A stretch of 64,000 nucleotides of DNA from Tulasnella sp. 424 (lineage: Eukaryota > Basidiomycota > Agaricomycetes > Cantharellales > Tulasnellaceae): assembly GCA_019633425.1 (NCBI GenBank), contig WSUB01000001.1, positions 372,001 through 436,000 on the forward strand, in the 5' to 3' direction. Made by a program: the position numbers and the translations under genes. This document shows, piece by piece, positions 23,545-33,713 of this stretch. Numbering within the stretch: the first letter of the stretch is position 1; each line of letters begins with the position of its first letter. Below the pieces are notes generated by a model. The model was not told the origin of the DNA, ran no database searches, and worked only from the letters and a program-made list of their open reading frames with translations.

Positions 23545-25863
23545 GACATCGCTGATATTCGTGACGTAGTACGTATACGATGCCAGTGATCTTGTGGTGC
23601 CACCCTTTAAACCTTGCTTAAAGTAGCGGATCGATGCCATCCAACATTTTACCCGATGTACAAACGACCGACTCCCTCGTACTGGCAGCCCTCTTCTAAT
23701 CGCGATCTCTCATCCTTTATAGACCTTCAGACCATCCTTCCATGAGCAGACTCCAGTTCATATGTCTTTGTGCCTCGACTTTGCACATGCCATGCCCTAA
23801 TAGAGACCAGACTGCGAATCAACGCGGCCGTTGCAGTTTGCATATGGTAAGCCGAAGACTCCGTCTCCATCCTCCACCTGACCTTTCCGTAATCTCTCTC
23901 ATTGGGATGTTCTAACCCTGTCTGTCGTATGCACGGTGAAAGCCTGCAAGCGCAAGTTCCCCTAAGTCTTGCCTTCTTTGGCCAAGCACTCGGACCTTGG
24001 AACCGTATTCAAGCTACCGTTTGCCAAAATGAATCTCAGGATGCGTAGAAGTCTGTATGGATGATACTCGACGCCCAATAATACTGCAGGATGGCGTTTC
24101 GACTAAAGACCTCAAAGTGCCCCACCGAGCCTGCCTCAACCTTCTTTTCGGTATCACCCTCAAAGGTCATATGAAGTCCTCCCGCGAGGAACGCTTCCAC
24201 TTGGTATGTGCCTTACCTGCGTCTAGGCATCACTAAGTGAGCTGACCACGCGGAATTCTAGACCTACTTCACCGCAACCGCTGAGAACTCCTTACTGCCG
24301 CCGAATACTCGCCCCACGTGGGAGCATATCTGCATGGCCGCACTTGTCGTCGAGTCTTGTGCCGGAACCAAACTTCTCTTGAGGCTTTCAGGGACCGCAT
24401 ACCAGCCTTGCATTCCGTCTTTCCGTCATACGTAAGTACTCTCATTCTTGTGTTGCGTCCCGCAGAGCTTCCGTTGGCCCTCATTACCTGTCCTCCAAAG
24501 ATTACCGACCAGAGTGCAAAGCGTCTCGCTACTATATCCATCCCTACCCCGAGGCTACAACGTCATTCTTTTGTTCCACTCCCCTCCTAAGTCCGGACTT
24601 GGCGTCGCCATTCCATCAGTCCAGCTGTATTCGCCTCGATCGACTGCTGGAATAACAAGCCAAACTTCATTAACCATATGTTTGTCTTCTCGGGATCGGA
24701 TGCTGAGTGTTTATGCCGAGACTGCGCATGTCACAGTGGGGCGCCCAGAAAACTTGTCAAGGCCCGAAGTGACCTCGGCGCTACCCTGGCCATGGAATGC
24801 TTCGAGCGCACCGAAGTTGCAACTCGAACGGTGAGTTCACCTTCATACCAATTAAAACTATCGAAGGCATCTGATTCGCTTTCACTCTAGTCTGTTTAAC
24901 CGGTGGAGCAGGCTGCCAAGCGAAAAGCCGAGGAAGAGCGGTCTGCGAGCATGTGCTAAGCAGTAACGCGAGGTATGATAATCATCGATCAATACCGGAC
25001 TCATACGCTCAACGTGTCGCATTGTGAGAAGAAGGAAACGGAAACGCGGGAACGCTCCTTGACAGGAAAGGCAAGGCGTCGTTCAAACAGTTCCTCGCCA
25101 AGATTGATTTCGCTTTTTCGGGATGTATAGCATTACCGCCGATGTTTCCCCCTTGCTCTGCGCTCTAAACGAAGGGAACGGGCTTCGGCGTGATGATGTG
25201 TTGGACATGTCCTGACACTCGAGGGGAAAGCGGAGTGCCTTGACGACTATAACCTGAGGTGTTCATTCCCAATTCCATATATTGTTATATAAACTAAATT
25301 GGCATCGACCAGATATGCTCGTGCCGATGTGAAGAAGAACGAAGGGATGAAGTGAGCGGCTGTCCGAGCTTGCGCACAACGAGCGAGAACTGGAGGTGAC
25401 GCCAAGTCTGACACGACGACAAGGCAAACAGCCTTGGAGCAAGGGGGAAACAGTTCGCCGAGTGCACCTCCACCGGGCATTATAATCCGAGTTGGAGACC
25501 TTGGGTATTGGTGTTTCCGGTGGTAGAACCGTCGACTCGGCTTCGAAACGTTGAATACGTCAGGCGCTCAAGTTTGGACGAACACGTTTCTTCGGCGTGA
25601 GCAAAGGGACTGAGTCTTCCACCACCCCCTGACTTTACCCTTCTCTCCCGTGTGTATTAATTGGTCAATATCCCTTCCCCTCCTACTGCCGAAATATCTG
25701 ATCTAGTCAGAAAGGTACGAACGATGAGGATTGTTCGGAATTCTCGTACAAAGCGTCGGGTGGCTTTTGTTTGGCTTTGCTGACCCGTTCCTTTACCATG
25801 GCGTTCTACGATCGCACTCTAGTTACCCGGGAACACTGGAAGATATTCTGATACGACCCCCTG
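23545..25863. other. Weakly coding stretch, possible decayed gene at 24050-24900
   Basis: No gene can be firmly supported. Between about 24058 and 24900 several plus-strand segments look coding and can be joined at plausible splice sites: DGVSTKDLKVPHRACLNLLF, then a GTATGT..CTAG intron, TYFTATAENSLLPPNTRPTW, and after GTAAGT..CGCAG SVGPHYLSSKDYRPECKASR. A further frame gives DAECLCRDCACHSG, a Cys cluster loosely like a post-SET or zinc-binding loop. The frames do not join cleanly, and I found no start or end. The remainder (25000-25860) shows nothing except the leader of the kinase gene. Confidence 0.3.
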
Positions 25864-27096
25864 ATGGAAACGGGTTCGCTTGTCCAACCTGGCCGACAGT
25901 TGGAGTTTTTCGAGACGGCTGAGGAACTCGGAGGGTTCCTCGAAGTTCCTGAACAACCCTCATTGACCACTGGTGGTTGCGCTGACGTCTATCGAGGTTT
26001 CTGGATAACCCCACAAGGCGAGCGAGTCCAAGTGGCTATAAAGCAACTCAGGATCATCCCGAGGGACATACACACCGAGCAGGAAGCGCTAAAGAGGAAG
26101 GCAGATATGGTAGGTACTAGAATCAACCGTCTTTGACCTGGCACATCTCAATGTTTCCTGGCATAAAGCGCTTAAAACGGGAGGTTTTTGTTTGGAACCA
26201 GACAACACACCCAAACCTTCATCCTCTCCTCGGATACCGTTCGCAACCCCAACCGCGGCTCATTAGCCCTTGGTGCAGTCACGGCAATTTAAGCAACTAC
26301 TTGCAGGTCAATCATGGCCTCAGCCGATGCGACAAACTTCGATTGGTACGCCGCCTTCGAAATATCCTTCTCCCCCTCGGCCATCGTTCACCATACCCTC
26401 CCAGATCCTTCAAACGGCTCGCGGCCTCCACCATCTACACTCGCGAACCCCTCCAATCTGCCACGCCGACATCAAGCCGGAAAACGTGCTCATTAACGAT
26501 TTGCATATTCCGGCGCTTTCTGATTTCGGCCTGAGCGGCGTTGTCCAGGACGCAAAGAGCGGATTCACAACCAGTGAAACGGTCAAAGGAACTGTGAGGT
26601 ATATGGCCAGAGAAATTTCCACTGGAGATAAACCAAGCCTGAAGTCCGATGTTTACGCTTTCGGAGGTCTCATATTAACGGTGAGTGTGTACAAGTAGGG
26701 AATCCGGGAGACTGAGCGAGCCGGGAACTGTACGATAGGTCATGAGCGGGAAACCTCCGTTTCACGGTCTACTATCCCAAACCATTCTCTACCGCGTGAC
26801 GATTGAAGGAAAAACGCCTATTCCAAAAGACCACCCGAACCTTCCAGCACTTGACCCTCTCTGGAAACTCATGCGCCGTTGCTGGGACAATAATCCCTCT
26901 GCGCGGCCTACTATGCAGGAGGTTCTGCTGGAGGTAAGTCTTCATCAATAGATTGCGACGACAGACTAAAGCGGTTATTTGGCTTATCTAGCTGTCTAAC
27001 CAAATCATGCATGAAGAATCTAATCCGCCATCAAGGCCTGGCGTTCCGTCTGGAACTAATGGCGGCGCTAGCGATTACCCCGAGATGGACCTTGAT
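25864..27096 (+). other. Kinase domain region of the receptor gene
   Basis: Five exons encode a tyrosine-kinase-like Ser/Thr kinase fold of the type expanded in agaricomycetes. The conserved Lys (VAIK), catalytic Asp and Asn (HADIKPEN) and DFG are all present, so catalysis is possible. The HRD arginine is replaced by Ala and the APE motif is ARE. If intron 27097-27157 is retained, translation ends at TAG 27124-27126, giving a stand-alone kinase. Confidence 0.8.
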
Positions 27097-30000
27097 GTAG
27101 GCCTCTATTCCCATCACTTCACCTAGCCCTGGACTACGTGTGACATCGGCTACGCAGGTTCCAATCACCCCGCAACACGGAGGAAACTTTCCCGTGCTCA
27201 ACCCCAATTTTGTCCCTGCGGAATACGCACTATCAAGCATGCCTGAGGCGGAAGAAGCCCGCTACCCGATATCTGAGATAGAATTGCTCGCAACTCGGAA
27301 GACGCTAAAAACCGTGCAAGTGAACTCAAGAGTCGTCCCTGTCCTTGGGAAATATATTGAAGCTGCTACCGAAGTAGCATTAGAACTTATGGAGATAGTC
27401 GAGGTGGGGCCAATTACTTTCCCGTCGTCCATTTTGTCGCTAAATTACCTCGTTAGACCATGAGTAGCGACAAAAAATTGCAGACTAGCATGCAGTTTAG
27501 CACAAGGCTTGCCAATCTTTTGAAAGATGTGGAGGAACAGTCAAGACAGCATCGAGGCAGTACAACATTCATTCGCGTCCACGATATTCAGAAGCAAGCC
27601 TGGTTTCTTCCGTCAGGGTTTCAGTATTGGGGCGCTGATACCGTTACCAGGGAGCTTAAATTTGCACGAGGGAAGATCGAGGAACGCTATTCCGAGTTCT
27701 TCCGGGATGACTTTTCGTCATTAAACCACACAAGTCAAGAGAGGTCTCAAGGGACGGTCCAGAAAGTGTCGGAGGAAATTCAGGTCGGTCATGGACCATC
27801 ATCACCAATGCCCTGGGCTGATATTTGGTGATATTAGCTCCTCATCGCTCTGGACACTGCTCGTCTCATGACCGAATTCGGTAGGTACTTTCCAGGTTAC
27901 AGCATCGGGTAAGCTGACACGTTTATTTTCAGAAAACGCTGAAACTCAGGAGCAACACCGGCGTCTACTAAACCGCCTAGGAGATGGAAAACATGGAGCA
28001 CAGGGAAATGGGATCGAGGACGTCGTTTGCTTGCCGGGAACCAGGGTGAAGATATTGGAGCGGATTGATAACTGGATACGGGATACATCCACTCCCGACC
28101 GGGTGCTGTGGATTCGCGGGATGGCTGGGCGAGGCAAATCCACCATCGCGTCCACCGTGGCTCACAGGTGGCAATACCGAGGCTCCTGCGCCATCTTTCA
28201 CTTCCGTCGGGGCCAGAACACTCTAAACGCGCGTGTTGTTTGCGCTCTGGCAAGACAGCTCGCCACCAGCTTGGTCCCAGAGGTCAGGAATGAAGTCCTG
28301 GAGAGCATACGGCAGAACGAGGACATTGCCGTCCAACGGCTCAGCGTCCAGTTCGAGACCCTCTTCGTCGCCCCCCTTTCCAAAGCCACACATCAATCGC
28401 ATCCGATCCTTGTTGTTGTTGATGGTCTTGATGAATGTGAAAATCCCAAGGACGCCATCGACTTCGTCAAGCTCATCGATCAGCACTCTGCATCGTTCAC
28501 CGTCAACGTCAAATTCCTTCTCACATGTCGCCCAGAGGCCTTGCTCCTCCGTACACTCGAACCAAGGGAATGGCATGTCGAAGATTTGGAGTCATCAGCC
28601 GATGTGGTGAACGACGTTGCACGCTTTATCAGGCAAGCTTGCAAGCAGATTCGGGAAGACTATGGTCTCCCAGAAGTCTGGCCTTCACCCAGTGACGTCA
28701 AGCGCCTGGTGGAGATGTCTCAAGGTTTATTTCAGTGGGCCCGGACCGTAATCACGTACATTAGCAACGGGTCGCCTGTAAATCGACTACAGGATTTGTT
28801 CGAACGACCGTCGACATGGAATGGACTCGACGACTTGTACCACCAAATCCTTTCAAAAGCGTTTGACAGCGTCAAGCTAAACCCACATAGAGAGGAGCTT
28901 CTACAACAGGTACTGGGTACCCTGGTGGTGGCGCCGCATCCTGTCTCTCTTGAAGTCATGGCTGCACTCTACGGTGACAATAGCATCTTCGAAAGGGCGG
29001 ATCGAGGGGATATAATTGAATGTCTACGCCAAGACATTCTTGTGGATCTTAACTCCCTTCTCCTCATCCCTACTTCACCTACCGAATCTATGCGCCTCAT
29101 GCACACCTCCATCCGAGATCTTCTCGTTAACAAGCAACGATGCATAGACCGGGTCTACTACATCGATACTGGTCAGCACCATGAGCGACTGGCAGACCTG
29201 TGCCTTGTCTTCATGGTGCGATGTTTGAAAGAAAATATTTGCAACCTGTCAGACCTCTCAAAGCCGAACTCGGAGGTCCAGGACGCCATAGAACGGGAGG
29301 TGTCTCCAACCATTCGCTATTGCTGCAGAGCTTGGTCCATTCATCTGACCGAGGGGGCGCAGTGGCCGAGGCTGAGTACAGGGAGTCCCGGTGGCCACCA
29401 AGCGAAGTTCGAAACGTTCAGCAAGGAGAAGCTCCTGTACTGGCTCGAAGTGATGAGTGTGATTGGAGCGACTACCGAGGCGAGCATGATGGCAAAGAGC
29501 GTGTATCTATGGCTTTCGGTGAGTCTGAAGGCAGATGCTATTTCTAAATTCAACTGTGTGTGCTGAATCAACGGTCAAAGCGAAATAATGGCAAACCGAA
29601 TTACGATTCCAAGTCGCTGGCCCTCTTGTGGAACGATGCCCAGCGATTCATCATGGCATTTTCCGAGCCAATTTCATTTGGGCCACTCCACATTTATGCT
29701 TCAGCGCTTGCTCATTGTCCTCAGAAGACGCGGCTATGGGAGTGCTATGGAGTACATGCAAGAATTCGAGCTCTGCGTGGTGTCCAACCGTTAACATGGC
29801 CAGCGAACCTGTGGACCGGGTCTGTTGGTGCCCCGGTTTTCACAGTTGCATTTCATCCATACCGCAATATTTTGGCATCTGGATCCGGAGACGGCACGAT
29901 CCGATTGTGGGATGCTCAGACCGGGGTGCCTTTGGGCCAGCCACTGACAGGCCACAGCCACTGGATTCAATCCGTCGCGTTCTCTCCAGACGGCAGTGTT

Positions 30001-31685
30001 CTGGCATCCGGATCCAGGGACAGCACGCTTCGATTGTGGGATGCTCAGACCGGAACTCCTTTGGCCCAGCCACTGAGAGGCCACAGTAGCTGGGTTCGCT
30101 CCATCGCGTTCTCGCCGGACGGCAGTGTTCTGGCATCCGGATCTAACGATTGCACGATTCGACTGTGGGATGCTCAGGCCGGGACGCCTTTGGACCAGCC
30201 ACTGACAGGCCACAGCAGACTGGTTAGCTCCATCAGGTTCTCGCCAGATGGCAGTGTTCTGGCATCCGGATCCGCAGACAGAACGATTCGATTTTGGGAT
30301 GTTCAGACCAGGATACCTCTGGGCCAGCTACGGACAGGCCACAGCGAAATGGTTTGCTCCATCGCGTTCTCGCCAGATGGCAGTGTTCTGGCATCCGGAT
30401 CCTGCGACTGTACGATTCGACTTTGGGATGCTCAGACAAGGACGCCTTTGGGCCAGCCACTGAAAGGCCACAGCGACTGGGTTTATTCCATGGAGTTCTC
30501 GCCAGATGGTAGTGCTCTGGCATCAGGATCCAGAGACGGCACGATTCGATCATGGGATGCTCAGACCGGGACGCCTTTAGGCCAGCCACTGACAGGCCAC
30601 AGCAAAATGATTTGGTCCATCGCGTTCTCGCCAGATGGTAGTGTTCTGGCATCCGGATCGGACGACGGCACGATTCGATTGTGGGATGCTCAGGCCGGGA
30701 CGCCTTTGGACCAGCCACTGACAGGCCACAGCCTCTGGGTTTGCTCAATCGCGTTCTCGCCAAACGGCAGTGTTCTGGCATCCGGATCCGACGACGGCAC
30801 GATTCAATTGTGGGATGCTCAGACCGGGACGCCTCTCGGCCAGCCATTGACGGGCCACAGCCACTGGATTTGCTCCATCGCGTTCTCTCCAGACGGCAGT
30901 GTTCTGGCATCTGGATCCAACGACCGCACGATTCGATTGTGGGATGCTCGAACCGGGACGCCTTTGGGCTGGCCACTGACAGGCCACAGCCACTGGGTTA
31001 ATTCCATCGCGTTCTCGCCAGATGGCGGCGTTCTGGCATCCGGATCCAGAGACGGCACGATTCGATTGTGGGATGTTGAGATTGGGACACGTTTGGGCCA
31101 GCCGCTGACAGGCCACAGCGACTGGGTTTGCTCCGTCGCATTCTCGCCAGACGGCAGTGTTCTGGCGTCCGGATCCGAAGACCGCACGATTCGATTGTGG
31201 GATGCTCAGACCGGGACGCCTTTGGGTCAGCCACTGACAGCCTACAGCCACTGGGTTTACTCCATCGCGTTCTCGCCAGACGGCAGTGTTCTGGCATACG
31301 GATCCGGCGACCGGACGATTCGATTGTTGGGTACTCAGACTGGAACGCATTGGGACTCACCAATAACCGGGTGTAACGCCACAGTACGATTTGTGCCTTG
31401 TTCGCGCCACGGTACGTTCCTTGCAGTACATGCTACCAAACGGCGTTTTATCACCCCTGATAATGTCTCCCTTCAGACCTATCGGAGTCCCGGACACATC
31501 CATACCATATCCCGAACCTTCAAGATCATTGGGTGAAATTATCCTCTTCTCGCGTGTTCTGGCTTCCCTCTCAGTGCTGGGGGGACGAATCTCCGACAAT
31601 ACTTCTTTCTGATGGAATCCTTGTCATACTATGCAGCGGGACGCTTTCCATTTTTGATGTCTCGCATGCGCTCCAGCTTGAATGA
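25864..31685 (+). CDS. NLR-like receptor: protein kinase - helical domain - NACHT - WD40
   Basis: Predicted STAND-type receptor of 1746 residues. My model has 11 exons with introns at 26110-26168, 26346-26404, 26681-26738, 26934-26991, 27097-27157, 27404-27456, 27784-27837, 27881-27932, 29519-29580 and 31412-31476, all GT..AG and 52-65 nt, and keeps one frame throughout. Kinase, about residues 20-330: Gly loop GGCADVYRG, VAIKQL (Lys), catalytic loop HADIKPENV, SDFGLSG, GTVRYMAREI. A linker leads to a helical segment (VPVLGKYIEAATEVALELME) resembling the four-helix NLR adaptor domains. NACHT: P-loop GMAGRGKS near 601, Walker B VVVDGLDEC near 702. WD40 repeats fill about 1150-1663. The last intron is needed to reach the C-terminal tail (HWVKLSSSRVFWLPSQCWGD). 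Alternative: two genes, kinase stopping at 27124-27126 and receptor from ATG 27140. Likely role is non-self recognition; inferred. Confidence 0.72.
29827..31370 (+). repeat. Twelve tandem 129-bp WD40-encoding repeats
   Basis: Twelve units of 43 codons follow each other without gaps; the repeated GGATC core recurs every 129 bp from 29881 to 31300. The consensus is built around SIAFSPDGSVLASGS and TIRLWDAQTGTPLGQPL. Units 2-11 are near-identical; units 1 and 12 are more diverged, as usual for array ends. Differences are concentrated at a few codons. Opposite-strand ORFs over this array are shadows of the repeat. Confidence 0.95.
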
Positions 31686-32089
31686 AATCCATGTCCGCTT
31701 CGTGTGTGGCGTATTCTTACCCAGATTGAGACGTTTTGCTGTGAAATCAGTTCGGAACGTGCTCTCCGGCGTCAATGGTCGTACTGGAAGAGATAATGCC
31801 GAAAGGCAGAGGATGTGTTGCGACCTAAAATCCTGTTTAACGTTCACATGCTACACGTTTCCTCACAACATGAGACCCATGTTTGGTTTGGATGCGTGGC
31901 CATGGTTCTTATACGGCTCTGTGATAGGCTTAAACTACGTCAAATGTGAATGATCATATGATGTATAATACGTGGACGGGTGCACGTAACATACGGTCCC
32001 TGGTGAAAGAGCGCTTCTAGCAGTTTTCAGAATGATAGTCGCGCGTTTCCCAGGGTCCGAAATAGTGAAAATATCCAGTGACCCCCCCC
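31686..32089. other. Downstream of receptor gene, nothing recognised
   Basis: About 400 bp holding the receptor gene's 3' region. A plus-strand ORF of 113 codons (31612-31953) overlaps the receptor C terminus in another frame and has no family signature. A run of 15 C at 32082-32096 lies at the edge of the right duplication copy. Confidence 0.5.
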
Positions 32090-32164
32090 CCCCCCCACGT
32101 CGATGTAGCTCCTCGCTCTCCAACGCCGAATCCGCCAACATCGCAGTTCGATCATTCGACATAT

Positions 32165-32865
32165 CGTACTATTCAGGATGTCGACACCCTATCCGGGCCG
32201 ATAAATTTAAAAAATGACCTCCGGTCCCGAGGGCCTGCGCCGGTCGGGGCAAGTGTCCCCGCCGGTCAGGATTTCAATATCGCAAAAGAAGTTGAGGAAT
32301 ACATGTAGAGAATATATACTAGCATAGACCGTGACTGTAATAGGGTTCTCAAGGAACGACGGAAGGTCCTAGGATCGGCATTCCCAAGGAACCGGGTGCA
32401 AAGCTCAACATTGACACATGCTATCGATCCAAAATACTGTATCCAGTCTACGATTCAGTCCTAGGATCAAAGCTCTCTAGATGCTCCTCCCGATCGTGGA
32501 TGAGCAGCAGCAGAATAGAGCACTGATTAGTAGTGGGAACGCATGAATACGAAAGGCTGACACGCCGCTCAGTACACTTGCCACCGTTGTAAACAATATG
32601 GCTTTTGATTTGTGGACCAAGACTGAGAGCTCTAAAGAGCCACAAAAGTCTCGATTTCTAAGCATATTCCTCAGATTTTATAAGACACTAACAGACTGCC
32701 TTGGGGTGCCCGCCACCCACTCGGCGAGGAACCGCTCCGGTAAAATTTGTCCCCCGGTTCCAGCCTGCCGCGCCGTCCCAGATGACTGGTTGCACCGGGA
32801 AGAAAATTGTCCCGATGTCCCTTAAGCGCCTGTTATAACGAAATAGTACAGTAGTTGACAAGACC
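32165..32865. other. ~700 bp segment present only in the right duplication copy
   Basis: The left copy passes directly from the GATCATT.GACAT region (about 19727) to the CGAGACT.CCTCTCTTCC region (about 19752), while the right copy has about 700 bp between the same anchors. No transposase, terminal inverted repeat or long ORF is evident; a 75-codon ORF (32598-32825) has no recognisable motif. It may be an insertion here or a deletion on the left. Confidence 0.6.
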
Positions 32866-33713
32866 CTTGAACCGGCGAGACTTCCTCTCTTCCAAGAGTC
32901 ACAGCTGTAGCGGCAGCGGCGTGGTTTGGGGTTTGAAGATCGTACACTATAAAGTTGCGAAACCGGCGATTGAGATCACTCGACGGATGTCTGAAGGAGT
33001 GTTCGGAACTGGTGGAGCTGGATCCGAATCGGGTAGTGGGTCCCTCCGATAGTTCAAATCGGTAGCTCACTTTTTATCTACGGGAGGGAATTTTTGGTCC
33101 ACTAAGTCGCTCATGTGGATAGAGCTTGAACTGAAGGAACGCGAGCAAAGGAAGCGTCAGCCTTGTTGACACGTGGAGCGTTATCCCCCGAATACTCTAC
33201 TTACAAAGTTTTTATACCCCGCTAACTCCAGTAGCTCCATCTTGACTTCTCCACTCGAATCGATCGTAAAAAACCTTGCGCTAGGGGCGTTAATGCCCCT
33301 ATACGGAGCGCATCCGTAATCCGGTCCCCAAATCGAGCATAGAAAGGATCTTTATGTGCCAGTCCGAAGGGATGCTTAATATCACGTAAGCAAGCCACCT
33401 TGAATACTCCCCGCTGCGCACGATATCATAAGATGATCCACCCTACAAGACAGGCTTGCAGTTATCGTTGAGTTGTCACTCAACGACATCCTCAGGGCCG
33501 CGCGCATCAAAAGAGGACTATTCACGAGGTGTATACTACGGTTGAGATTGGAATCGAGCTTAAGAAGGCCTCGAAGTTCTATTCGCCAGGTTCCGCTCTC
33601 TGTAGAACTCCAAATGCTGGACAAGGGCAGCCTCCAGTACGCAAAAAAAAAAAGTATCGTCTCTTTAAGTAAAGACATGCAACATGAAAGCCCATCAAGT
33701 AGACTGAACGATG

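Noticed and set aside
30233..30976. Minus-strand ORF of 247 codons (and others of 98-201 codons) inside the WD40 region
   Set aside because: They repeat every 43 codons and are the reverse-strand shadow of the WD40 repeat array; no independent gene signal.
31612..31953. Plus-strand ORF of 113 codons after the receptor
   Set aside because: Its start overlaps the spliced C terminus of the receptor in another frame and it has no family signature.
32598..32825. ORF in the 700-bp segment of the right duplication copy, considered as a transposon protein
   Set aside because: No transposase motif, no terminal inverted repeats and no target-site duplication seen by eye.
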